52,234 nt of DNA, from contig QBVL01000006.1 in assembly GCA_003284375.1 (NCBI GenBank), positions 1-52,234 of the forward strand, read 5' to 3'. The notes below the pieces were generated by a model. The model worked only from the letters and a program-made list of their open reading frames with translations, did no database searches and was not told where the DNA came from. The position numbers were made by a program, and so were the translations under genes. Positions 8,762 through 16,964 of this stretch are shown here, piece after piece. The stretch's first letter is position 1. Each line of letters opens with the position of its first letter. This stretch comes from Prochlorococcus sp. AG-311-J23. GTDB lineage: Bacteria; Cyanobacteriota; Cyanobacteriia; PCC-6307; Cyanobiaceae.

Positions 8762-9889
8762 CTAGTAAGTTTCAGCATGCCATCTGCCTGCTTTTCTTAG
8801 CTTAGGTCTAAGTTCAGACCAATCTAATCCTTTTGCAGAAGCCGCTGTTGCCATTGCCTCATCTATACCTGGCTCCATTCCTTTTAATCCACACAAGTAA
8901 ATGTGAGTTTTAGGATTCTCAATCATATTGAATATTTCTTCTGCATGTTCAAGAACTCTATCTTGAATGTACATTCTTCCTCCTTTTGTATTGTTCTGTT
9001 CTCTAGATATTGCTTTTGTGTATCTAAGATTTTCAGGAAACTTTGACTTGTAGTGTTCGAAATCAGCATCATAAAGCAAATTGGCTGTCTTAGGTGCACC
9101 CATGAATAACCAAGCTTTGCCTTTAAAATTCCACTGATGTTTTTCTATTTCTGTAGGTTCAAACATTCTCCTAAGATAGGCCCTCATTGGAGCTATACCA
9201 GTACCTGTGGCAAGCATTATTATGTTTGAATCTTCTTCCTCAGGCAGAAGCATTTCTTTCCCTACAGGCCCACTTATTTTGACCTTATCTCCAGGGGATA
9301 GGTTGCATAAATAAGTAGAGCAAACACCATTTATTGTCTCACCATCTTTTTCATACTGAAGTTGGCGAACACATAACGAGAGTGTATTTCCAGCGAAGTT
9401 ATCACCATATCTCGTACTTGCAATTGAATAAAGTCTTGGTCTATGAGGTTTGCCTTTGGCATCTTCACCTGCAGCAAGTATGCCGCAACTCTGACCTTCA
9501 ACATATTTAAAGTCAGGGTCTCCTCCAGACAGATCAAAAGTTATGTGTTGTACTTTCCCAATTGCTCCATCCCTAAGTGCTGAATAATTTTCAGTTACCG
9601 TTCCAGTGAAAGGTGCTTTTGGCTTATAGGTATTAACCGGTACATCTGCATGAGGTTTCTTTGCCGCAGACGCTTTTGCAGGAGTAGCAGCTTTTGCAGG
9701 AGTAGCAGCTTTTGCAGGAGTAGCAGCTTTTGCAGGAGTAGCCTTGGTCACTTTTTCGCTTAGAGCATTCTTACCAGTTCGCAGCATTGCACCAAAAGAA
9801 TATTGCCTGCGTATTAGGTAGAAAAAACCAATTATTATAGGAATATGTGCAAGACCACCAAGTACTACTTTTGTCTCTGAGTAAGCCAT
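8762..9889 (-). CDS. petH: Ferredoxin-NADP+ reductase with membrane-anchor-like N-terminus
   Basis: Transfers electrons from photosystem I-reduced ferredoxin to NADP+. The catalytic part (about residues 95-375) has FAD-binding RLYSIAST (152-159), CSTYLCNLSPGD (190-201), NADP-binding ATGTGIAP (227-234), CGLKGM near 335 and the aromatic C-terminal Tyr375. The first 75 residues do not look like the CpcD phycobilisome-linker domain known from other cyanobacterial PetH. Residues 8-26 form one uncharged hydrophobic stretch ending in RR, followed by a flexible Ala/Pro/Lys linker of four ATPAKA repeats (about 50-74). A thylakoid anchor is a reasonable inference. The ATG at 9889 has only a weak ribosome site. 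Confidence 0.95.
   Translation of the reverse strand: MAYSETKVVLGGLAHIPIIIGFFYLIRRQYSFGAMLRTGKNALSEKVTKATPAKAATPAKAATPAKAATPAKASAAKKPHADVPVNTYKPKAPFTGTVTENYSALRDGAIGKVQHITFDLSGGDPDFKYVEGQSCGILAAGEDAKGKPHRPRLYSIASTRYGDNFAGNTLSLCVRQLQYEKDGETINGVCSTYLCNLSPGDKVKISGPVGKEMLLPEEEDSNIIMLATGTGIAPMRAYLRRMFEPTEIEKHQWNFKGKAWLFMGAPKTANLLYDADFEHYKSKFPENLRYTKAISREQNNTKGGRMYIQDRVLEHAEEIFNMIENPKTHIYLCGLKGMEPGIDEAMATAASAKGLDWSELRPKLRKAGRWHAETY
9672..9743 (-). repeat. Tandem 18-base repeat in petH linker (4 copies)
   Basis: Four head-to-tail copies of the 18-base unit gcttttgcaggagtagca (plus-strand reading) occupy 9672-9689, 9690-9707, 9708-9725 and 9726-9743, the last differing at its final base. In the coding direction each unit encodes six residues, Ala/Thr/Pro/Ala/Lys/Ala. 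The copies are nearly identical at DNA level, so recent expansion is likely, and repeat number could vary between strains without breaking the frame. Confidence 0.95.
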
Positions 9890-10198
9890 AAAAACTTAAA
9901 TTAGAAGGTGAGATTACCAAGAAGAGGTAACTTTTAGCTGTTTTATCTTGATATTACTAATTTTTAAGTTCACCTTTAGAGACCGTCACAAGATCATTTC
10001 TTTTCTTAGATCCCAATATTTAAAAGAGTTTTAGGGATTAGTTATTCTTTTTTGATCAAACGAATATTATTTTTTTATGTAATGTTTCAGTGAAAAAAAG
10101 AAATTATGGATAGAAGACTTATTTCTATCCAAAAAAAAGGGAAACCTAAAAAGTCTTGCCCTCGTATAAAATTTTAAAATTTAGAGAAATTTTAATTA
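9890..10198. other. Gene-free stretch between petH and tRNA-Glu
   Basis: This 309-base region lies upstream of petH and downstream of tRNA-Glu, both leftward. It is AT-rich with several A/T runs. The only clear structure is the perfect 8-base inverted repeat at 10108-10130, listed separately. It should contain the petH promoter and leader; no confident -10/-35 pair could be picked. No coding potential was seen. Confidence 0.6.
10108..10130 (-). terminator. Candidate hairpin terminator downstream of tRNA-Glu
   Basis: The arms ggatagaa (10108-10115) and ttctatcc (10123-10130) are perfect inverted repeats around a 7-base loop. Read leftward the hairpin is followed, after a short spacer, by a T-rich run (complement of the A-run at 10093-10099). 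It sits about 70 bases past the 3' end of tRNA-Glu. The spacer makes it an imperfect intrinsic terminator; it could equally be an RNA-processing or leader structure for petH. Confidence 0.35.
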
Positions 10199-10271
10199 TA
10201 GCCCCAAGGGGATTCGAACCCCTGTCGCCTCCGTGAAAGGGAGGTGTCCTAGGCCTCTAGACGATGGGGCC
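10199..10271 (-). tRNA. tRNA-Glu (anticodon UUC)
   Basis: The minus strand reads as a complete 73-base tRNA: acceptor GGCCCCA pairing with TGGGGCT (G1-U72 wobble, also typical of plastid/cyanobacterial tRNA-Glu), discriminator A, D-arm with TAGAGGCCTAGG, anticodon stem-loop CCTCC-CTTTCAC-GGAGG with anticodon TTC, and T-arm AGGGGTTCGAATCCCCT. CCA is not encoded. Besides translation, this tRNA supplies glutamate for 5-aminolevulinate and hence chlorophyll, haem and corrinoids. It lies 49 bases downstream of sasA on the same strand. Confidence 0.97.
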
Positions 10272-10320
10272 AGATGAAGTGATAAATCACTCAATAAGTA
10301 ATTGTTATCACAAATAAAAG

Positions 10321-11478
10321 TTACGGGCCCGCCTTGCCACTCGTCAAGGCTTCTTGAACCTTATCTTGGCCACGCCATACGGGAACGGTGAAATAGAAAC
10401 ATGCACCTTCAGTTGGTTTAGAAACTACCCAGATCTTGCCTCCATGAACTTCAACAATTCTTCTACAAACTGAAAGGCCAATGCCAAAGCCAGTTGTCTC
10501 TTGAGAAGTTTGTGGAAGCCTCACTCGATCAACAAATATTCTTTGTTGCTCTTCTTGGGGGATACCAGGCCCATTATCTCGAACAATTACTTCAACCCAT
10601 TGATTTGTTCTGTGAAGCATTGTTATAAAAATTTCACCTTCGTCTTCGGAAAATTTCAAAGCATTTTCAATAAGGTTCAACAAAACCTGCATCATTCTTC
10701 TTTGATCTGCGAAAACGGATGGTAAATCAGTTGGGATATCGGTATTTATTTTTATTTTGCGATTAAGCCATTGCTTTTCAAGCTCCAGAATTGCTTCAGC
10801 AGATATGCTTGCAAGATCAACTTTTTGAGGATTAAACAACGTTTCCCAACGAGTACTGCCAACCTCTAATAAGTCCTTTGAAAGTATTTCAATTTCTTCA
10901 AGCCTTCTCTTAAGGACGTCTTGAAACTTATTCATGCTGATTTGACCAAGTTTTTGGCTTTGAAGAGCTAAACCAGCGGCGGTTAATGGAGTTCTCAATT
11001 CATGAGCAACCATTCTCAGGAGGCTCTCTTGCGAATGTATTTTTTTAGTGAGCGTTTCGTTTTCTTGTCTAAGTACTAGAAGATCATCCTCTAAAAGAAG
11101 TTCTTTTTGTGTTTGATCGGATTCGATCGTTTTGCCTCTAAGACTGACTCCTATTCGGTTATTTATACGTTCGTGTTGCCATCTTGGAACCCATGTTTTA
11201 ACTTGTTCAAAAATTGAACTCCCAGCAAATATTTGTCTAGGCGAAGGTTCTAATTTTACCAGTGCAGGAAGAGCTACTAATCTATAAAGTTCAAGTAATT
11301 CAGGATTGTCGGAGGGATCTGAAAAATCTAGAGCAACGTTAAACCCACAATCTTCTCTTTCTAAATATTCAATTAACGAACGAATATCTCTCCTTGAGAG
11401 ATGCTGACGAGATGCCACAAGCAACAGTTTTAGCTGCCGTCTGTCATTAGCTTCGGCACTATCCACAGTGTCGAGCAA
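10321..11478 (-). CDS. sasA: Clock-output histidine kinase SasA
   Basis: SasA senses KaiC through a KaiB-like thioredoxin-fold domain and phosphorylates the response regulator RpaA to time transcription. The N-terminal domain (about 15-100) has the KaiB-like [13 protein letters not shown] start. A linker leads to HisKA with phospho-acceptor His159 in VAHELRTPL, then the HATPase domain: N box with Asn268/Asn272, DNGPGIP (301-307) and TGFGIGL (329-335). Length 385 is normal. The start is a TTG at 11476-11478; a GTG five codons in is an alternative, and neither has a strong ribosome site. It is divergent from the CpeS-like gene across 95 bases. Confidence 0.95.
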   Translation of the reverse strand: MLDTVDSAEANDRRQLKLLLVASRQHLSRRDIRSLIEYLEREDCGFNVALDFSDPSDNPELLELYRLVALPALVKLEPSPRQIFAGSSIFEQVKTWVPRWQHERINNRIGVSLRGKTIESDQTQKELLLEDDLLVLRQENETLTKKIHSQESLLRMVAHELRTPLTAAGLALQSQKLGQISMNKFQDVLKRRLEEIEILSKDLLEVGSTRWETLFNPQKVDLASISAEAILELEKQWLNRKIKINTDIPTDLPSVFADQRRMMQVLLNLIENALKFSEDEGEIFITMLHRTNQWVEVIVRDNGPGIPQEEQQRIFVDRVRLPQTSQETTGFGIGLSVCRRIVEVHGGKIWVVSKPTEGACFYFTVPVWRGQDKVQEALTSGKAGP

Positions 11479-11573
11479 TCTAAATAATTACGTATACCTT
11501 AAGGTAACGAGACACCTTTTAGGTATTAGCTAATAATTAATAAGTACATTTTTGATTTTTTCACTTCCAGAAA

Positions 11574-12131
11574 ATGGCTATTTCTCATACAACTGGTATT
11601 GGAAGAACTACAAAATCTTCAGTAGGTATTGATAGACTTAGAATTGATTTTGATAGTAATTTAAGGCGATGGTTTGATAGAAATATTGGTTTATGGCATT
11701 CTAAAAGACAATATTTTTTTGATGAAGAAAAGGCCATTAATTTGGAAATGTACCTAAATATCAGCAAATTAATTCAAAGTGATTTGGAATTTGAAAGCTA
11801 TCGGTTTAATTGGTGGTGCGAAGATCAAAAAGATTTTTTTATTAAAAAAACAACCTATAAAAGTGAGGGAGAGATAACTGTTCGTCTACAAGGCCATCAA
11901 TTAATTCGTGATTGCTCTTATTTATCTGATTCTTCAAGCATATCAAATATTAGGCAAGTGGATGAACATGAGTTGATCTTTGAGTCTAATTACGATAATT
12001 GGCATGTATTAGAACATACGCGCTTAATTGACCAAGATAAATTTAGATCCAGAACTATTTATAGTTGGTTTAATGATAAGCTTAAAATAGTTGAGAATCA
12101 CCATGAGATAAGGATTAAGAATCCCAACTAA
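11574..12131 (+). CDS. CpeS/CpcS-like lipocalin-fold protein (candidate bilin lyase relative)
   Basis: A 185-residue soluble protein with no signal peptide or membrane segment. The pattern resembles the CpeS/CpcS family of chromophore lyases: an early GLWHSKRQYFF segment (compare the W.SQR pattern of that family), a mid HQLIRDCSYL segment and a late NYDNWHVLEHTRLID / FRSRT run like the beta-strands that carry E and R residues in these lipocalins. Similarity was judged by eye and is modest, so it may be a diverged member or an unrelated beta-barrel. If it is a lyase relative, it may serve the residual phycoerythrin of low-light strains. It is monocistronic in appearance and divergent from sasA. 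Confidence 0.45.
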   Translation: MAISHTTGIGRTTKSSVGIDRLRIDFDSNLRRWFDRNIGLWHSKRQYFFDEEKAINLEMYLNISKLIQSDLEFESYRFNWWCEDQKDFFIKKTTYKSEGEITVRLQGHQLIRDCSYLSDSSSISNIRQVDEHELIFESNYDNWHVLEHTRLIDQDKFRSRTIYSWFNDKLKIVENHHEIRIKNPN

Positions 12132-12247
12132 TGATTTTGTAAAAGTTTTTTATATGTTCCTTAATGTATGATATTTATCTTAAGTGTAAGTAAAGATTTT
12201 TTAATAAATTTTTTTTGCATCAGATGTTTTTTACCGACTAAAGTCAC

Positions 12248-12709
12248 TTGAGAAAAATCCAAAAATCTCCAAGAAAAACAATTTTAGCGATGTCTATTTT
12301 TGTCGCTTCAATACTTTTGTCAAGTTGTAGTTCCTCAATAAAGTCAGAATCTAATCCGACTAAAATGAGCGCTGATAAGAAGGAAGTTGGTTTTATTCCT
12401 GCTACTGATGAAGATATCTTTTTATATAGACAAATAGGAATTAGCTATCTCTGTATGGCAAGACAGATTGAAGTTGAATTTCCAAAGGCTATTTCCTTAG
12501 CAGCAAAAAATTATGCATTGCTTATTTCAAGTAGACATGGTGGGCTTATTAAAGAATTAGGAAAAGAAAAAATACCAGACAAAAATATTTATAATGGAGC
12601 GATTTTGCAGCTTCTTGATGGAGCCATGAAAAATTGTCCTGACATGGTCCCAGAAGAAGATAAGAAAAAATTCTTAAAAACTGTTGAACAATTAAACCAA
12701 AATAAATAA
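12248..12709 (+). CDS. Small predicted lipoprotein of unknown function
   Basis: A 153-residue protein starting at TTG (12248). The N-terminus is basic, then a hydrophobic stretch (11-25) ends in the lipobox LSSC with lipidated Cys27, so export and lipid anchoring are likely. The mature part is helical and charged, with no domain I recognise; Cys58 and Cys124 remain in the mature region and could pair. It is preceded by a 116-base AT-rich gap and followed 36 bases later by pepN on the same strand, so the two may be co-transcribed. Confidence 0.7.
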   Translation: MRKIQKSPRKTILAMSIFVASILLSSCSSSIKSESNPTKMSADKKEVGFIPATDEDIFLYRQIGISYLCMARQIEVEFPKAISLAAKNYALLISSRHGGLIKELGKEKIPDKNIYNGAILQLLDGAMKNCPDMVPEEDKKKFLKTVEQLNQNK

Positions 12710-12745
12710 ATCTAGTTTAACTAATTTAAAAAAAAATTATTTAAT

Positions 12746-15367
12746 ATGTCAACTCAAAAATCTATTAAATTATCAGACTATGTTGAATATCCTTTCCTAA
12801 TACCAAGTATATATTTAGATTTTGATATTGGGACTGATTGTGTTGTAGTTCAATCTTCAATGTTAATTAGGCCAAAGAAAAAAGAACCTACAAATCTTAT
12901 TCTTCAGGGTAATCAAATTAAATTATTATCAATATCAATAAATGGAAAAGAATTGAACTTGCCTGAATATTCTATTTCCGATAAAGGCTTGATTATAAAT
13001 AGTCCTCCAGTGTCAGAATTTGAATTAAAAATAAGATCTCAAATAGATCCTTTTAGAAATACATCGCTAGAAGGATTATATTTAAGCTCAGGAATGTTAA
13101 CTACACAATGTGAGGCTGAAGGTTTTAGAAGAATTTGTTATCATCCGGATAGGCCAGATATTTTAAGTAGATATACAGTAAGATTAGAGGCAGATAGAAA
13201 TTTGTATCCCATATTATTGTCTAATGGGAATAAGAAGTATTCAGGTAATTTAAAAAAAAATAATCTTAGACATGAAATTATATGGGAAGATCCCTTCCCC
13301 AAGCCTTGCTATTTATTCGCTTTAGTTGCAGGTAAATTAAATTCAGTCTCAGATACATATCTAACAAATACGGGAAGATTAATTGATATTAAAATTTATG
13401 TGGAAAAAGGAGACGAAAGGTATACAAAACATGCTGTAAACTCTCTAAAGAAAGCAATGAAATGGGATGAGGATAATTACGGTCTTGAATATGATTTAGA
13501 TGAATATAAAATTGTTGCTGTAAGACATTTTAATATGGGAGCTATGGAAAATAAGGGGCTAAATATTTTCAATTCAAAGTTGGTATTGGCTGACTCAAAG
13601 ACTGCGACTGATGATGAATTAGAGAGAATAGAAAGTGTTATAGCGCACGAATATTTTCACAATTGGACTGGCAATAGAATTACATGTCGGGATTGGTTTC
13701 AGCTTTCATTAAAAGAGGGTCTGACAGTTTTTAGAGATCAATCTTTTACATCAGATCTACACAGTAAAGGACTAAAAAGAATAGAAGACGTATCATTATT
13801 AAGGAATTTTCAATTTGCTGAAGATAAGGGGCCTACATCTCATGCGGTGAAGCCTAAAGAGTATGTAGCAATCGATAATTTTTATACAACAACAATATAT
13901 GAGAAGGGTGCAGAGTTGATAAGAATGCTTGAGCTATTGCTAGGAAAAGAAAAGTTTTTTAGAGGTATTAATCTCTATATTAAAACTTTTGACGGTAGTG
14001 CCGCTACAACTGAGGATTTTATTAATTCATTAATAAAAGGCGCTTATTTGGAAGGAAAAAACTGTCCTTTTGATTTAGACAAATTTCTTAATTGGTATTA
14101 TAAATCAGGTACTCCAAAAGTTCTTATAAATCAATCTTGGGATTCTAAAAATTCAATTTTGAAGGTCTCTTTTGAGCAGAAAATAGATAGCGAAAAAACT
14201 AGTGAAAATACGGAAATGGTTATACCAATTCTTTATTCTTGCTATAGCAGAGAAAAAGGTGCTGGTCCTATAGTTGAGGATAATTTATTTATTTTAGATA
14301 AAAATAAGAAAAATCTAAAAATACATACTCTCCCAGGCGAGAAAAAAGCTCCAGTTTTATCACTTTTTAGACGATTTTCTTCTCCTGTTGTTTGGGAATC
14401 TGATTTGCTTCTAGATGACTATCTTTTCCTTTTCTTAAATGACAATGATTATTTTTCGAGGTGGGACTCTGGTCAGTATTTGATGCGTGAAATTTTGAAG
14501 ACTAGGCTTTGTAATAAAGCCAATTATTCATTGGAAGATAGGTTTATTAATGCTATTAAACAAACCATAAAATCCTTAGGAATTAATGATCCTTTTTTCT
14601 TAGCAACTCTTTTAGCAATACCTGGTTTTGCAGAATTGGAATCCTTATTCACAAAAGTTGATCCAATAAGAATTTATAGAGAGTCAATAGATTTCCAAGT
14701 TTTAATTGGTAATGAAATTCTTCAAGATCTAAGAATAATATCTAAAAATTTATTAGATATTATTGATCATCAATGGCCAATGGGTAGAGGAGAGAGGAAA
14801 CTATTAGGAACTATATGGTTTTATTTATCTCTTGCTGGCGATAGAAATGTGCAAAGAAATTGTGTTGAATCAATTAGTCATTCTTCAATGACAATATCAA
14901 GGGCGGCTTTAGGTGCATTAAAGCCACTCGATAACACTTTGACCGAAGAAGCTTCTAATTTGTTTTATAACCTTTGGAAGGAAAATCCAGTGGTCTTGGA
15001 CTCATGGTTCGCTTATGAGGCTTCAAGACCTCATAAGCGAGGAATTGATGTGATTGAAAAATTGTTATCACATCCCAAATTTGATTGGAAAGCTCCAAAT
15101 GCCATACGAGCTGTTCTAGGAGGATTTAGTAAAAATATTGATTTATTTCATTCTCTAGATGGACAAGGTTATTTATTTATGGCTGATAAATTAATAGAGG
15201 TAGATAAAATTAATCCAATAACGGCTTCAAGAATGGTGAAAATTTTTAGTAAATGGAAAACTTATATAGATAAAAATAAAGAAGGAATGTATGAATCACT
15301 ATTAAAATTAAACAAAGCAAATTTATCTTCTAATACTAGAGAAGTAGTGGAACTGATTTTGATGTAA
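12746..15367 (+). CDS. pepN: Aminopeptidase N (M1 family)
   Basis: A zinc metallo-aminopeptidase that trims N-terminal residues during peptide turnover in the cytosol. The 873-residue protein has the exopeptidase motif GAMENKG (265-271), zinc site HEYFH (301-305) with the third ligand Glu324 in LKEGLTVF, and the catalytic Tyr expected near 385-390 (TTTIYEKGAEL). The C-terminal helical DUF3458-type region is present, matching the E. coli PepN layout. It converges with prs, leaving only 10 bases between their stops. Confidence 0.95.
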   Translation: MSTQKSIKLSDYVEYPFLIPSIYLDFDIGTDCVVVQSSMLIRPKKKEPTNLILQGNQIKLLSISINGKELNLPEYSISDKGLIINSPPVSEFELKIRSQIDPFRNTSLEGLYLSSGMLTTQCEAEGFRRICYHPDRPDILSRYTVRLEADRNLYPILLSNGNKKYSGNLKKNNLRHEIIWEDPFPKPCYLFALVAGKLNSVSDTYLTNTGRLIDIKIYVEKGDERYTKHAVNSLKKAMKWDEDNYGLEYDLDEYKIVAVRHFNMGAMENKGLNIFNSKLVLADSKTATDDELERIESVIAHEYFHNWTGNRITCRDWFQLSLKEGLTVFRDQSFTSDLHSKGLKRIEDVSLLRNFQFAEDKGPTSHAVKPKEYVAIDNFYTTTIYEKGAELIRMLELLLGKEKFFRGINLYIKTFDGSAATTEDFINSLIKGAYLEGKNCPFDLDKFLNWYYKSGTPKVLINQSWDSKNSILKVSFEQKIDSEKTSENTEMVIPILYSCYSREKGAGPIVEDNLFILDKNKKNLKIHTLPGEKKAPVLSLFRRFSSPVVWESDLLLDDYLFLFLNDNDYFSRWDSGQYLMREILKTRLCNKANYSLEDRFINAIKQTIKSLGINDPFFLATLLAIPGFAELESLFTKVDPIRIYRESIDFQVLIGNEILQDLRIISKNLLDIIDHQWPMGRGERKLLGTIWFYLSLAGDRNVQRNCVESISHSSMTISRAALGALKPLDNTLTEEASNLFYNLWKENPVVLDSWFAYEASRPHKRGIDVIEKLLSHPKFDWKAPNAIRAVLGGFSKNIDLFHSLDGQGYLFMADKLIEVDKINPITASRMVKIFSKWKTYIDKNKEGMYESLLKLNKANLSSNTREVVELILM

Positions 15368-15377
15368 AGTTAAAGAT

Positions 15378-16373
15378 TTATCTGAACATTGAGCTAACAG
15401 AACTTTCTTCATGAATTCTCCAGATAGCTTCTCCAAGCATATTTGCAACTGATAAAACTTTCAATTGTGAGAAATCTAAATTACTTGGCACTGGAATACT
15501 ATTAGTAACAATAACTTGTTCAAAAAGACCTTCTTTTGAAAGTCTCGCGTAAGCAGGTGGAGAGAAAACAGCATGAGATGCACATGCAATAACTTTTTTA
15601 GCACCCTCCTTCCTAAGTAATTCAGCTCCTGCGCAAATAGTGCCCCCAGTGTCAATCATGTCATCAATCAATATTGCAGTTTTACCAGAGACTTCCCCAA
15701 TCACTGTAAGGCTTTCGGCAACATTATGCCCTGAGCGACGTTTATCAATAATGGCTAGAGGTGAGTCCTTCATTTGCTTAGCAAAAGCTCTGGCTCTGGC
15801 TACACCACCTACATCCGGAGAGACGACTACAATTTCATCAAGTTTCATAGTTGATAGATAATCAACTAAAACAGGTGAACCATATATGTGATCGCAAGGG
15901 ATATCGAAATACCCCTGGATTTGTGCGGAATGTAAGTCCATTGCTAGTACTCTGTCTACACCTGATTTGACAAGAATATTTGCGGTTAGCTTCGCAGTTA
16001 TTGACTCTCTACCTGCTGTCTTTCTGTCTGCTCTTGCGTAACCAAAATATGGAATTACAGCTGTAATTTGTCTAGCAGATGCTCTTTTACAAGCATCTAC
16101 CATGATCATAAGCTCCATCAAGCTGTCATTAACAGGAGCACAGGTCGGTTGTATCAGAAAAACATCACATCCTCTAATTGATTGCTGGATTTGAACATAG
16201 AGCTCTCCATCTGCGAACCTTTTTGAAACTAGAGGGACATTTGTTACCCCCATATAAGTCGCAATTTCTTTTGCTAGTGCTGTATTAGATGTCCCACTAA
16301 TCAATCTGAGTCTATTAGTGTCATGCTCGAGACTAGTAGGGTCAGGATTCGCTGCAGTAATAAAACTGGTCAC
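15378..16373 (-). CDS. prs: Ribose-phosphate pyrophosphokinase (PRPP synthase)
   Basis: Makes PRPP from ribose 5-phosphate and ATP for nucleotide, histidine, tryptophan and NAD synthesis. Length 331 is normal. Signatures include RFADGE (52-57), the ATP flexible loop region YARADRK (112-118), DLHS (146-149) with the divalent-cation signature, and the PRPP-binding loop DDMIDTGGT (237-245). The start ATG at 16371-16373 gives an N-terminal extension of about 18 residues before the usual RLRLISGTSN start. Upstream is a long gene-free region. Confidence 0.97.
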   Translation of the reverse strand: MTSFITAANPDPTSLEHDTNRLRLISGTSNTALAKEIATYMGVTNVPLVSKRFADGELYVQIQQSIRGCDVFLIQPTCAPVNDSLMELMIMVDACKRASARQITAVIPYFGYARADRKTAGRESITAKLTANILVKSGVDRVLAMDLHSAQIQGYFDIPCDHIYGSPVLVDYLSTMKLDEIVVVSPDVGGVARARAFAKQMKDSPLAIIDKRRSGHNVAESLTVIGEVSGKTAILIDDMIDTGGTICAGAELLRKEGAKKVIACASHAVFSPPAYARLSKEGLFEQVIVTNSIPVPSNLDFSQLKVLSVANMLGEAIWRIHEESSVSSMFR

Positions 16374-16964
16374 GGTTCCACAGCAAGCAATAAATGATAT
16401 TTACTAATCTACCGTTATGTTGAGACATGATCATATAAAAGCTTTTTTATATTTTTTCTTTTAAGACTAAAATTTAAAGTTTTGAACTGGGAATCATTGG
16501 CCTGCCTTTTGTTTGGGGTGGCTATGTGAAAGTAATGTCTTCTGAAGAATTTTCTTTTGAAAACATTAGGTAAAGGCTTAAAGATTTTTAACGGTGATTT
16601 TGTCGTAAACACACAGTTAGAGAGAGCTTGATTTATGTAATGGGGGCTTTACAAGCAAAAGTTTGTTTGGAATGAAAAATAAATAAAATCTCAATATAAT
16701 TCTTTCCTATATTGGACGGGTTGCTTCAAAATCTTATTAAACCGTTCATCTAAGCAATACTATTGTTCTAGGCAAATATTTTAGGAGCTTGTTTTAAATC
16801 AAAAAAATTATTTATCTAAATTAAATTTTTATATTATTAATTAATTAATTTATTTTTTTGATATTTAAGAAAAAATATTTCCCATCCAAAAGGAATTCAT
16901 TTTGAATTTAATATAAAAATAGCATTATTAGTATTCCTTTCCTATTTTTTATAGATAACAAAAA
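16374..16964. other. 591-base gene-free region between divergent prs and malQ
   Basis: The longest stretch here without a gene or recognisable relic. It is AT-rich and holds several inverted repeats: atataaaa/ttttatat at 16433-16452 followed by a T-rich run, a 7-base pair of arms around 16692-16714, and AAAGGAAT (16889-16896) facing ATTCCTTT (16933-16940) just before malQ. Open frames on either strand have no recognisable protein content. It must hold both promoters, and could hold a small RNA, but I cannot identify one. Confidence 0.5.

Noticed and set aside
9672-9743. Direct repeats that might suggest a CRISPR array
   Set aside because: The units are contiguous without spacers and encode an in-frame peptide repeat within petH.
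10279-10318. gtgataa/ttatcac inverted repeat between sasA and tRNA-Glu
   Set aside because: Arms are short and AT-rich and no T-run follows; could be chance or a weak processing element.
16485-16575. Short frame reading GIIGLPFVWGGYVKV that resembles a small membrane peptide
   Set aside because: No start codon before the hydrophobic part and a stop soon after; no known small photosystem subunit matches.
16415-16612. 65-codon leftward open frame upstream of prs
   Set aside because: No recognisable protein pattern, no clear ribosome site, AT-rich and Lys/Asn/Phe-rich as expected from chance.
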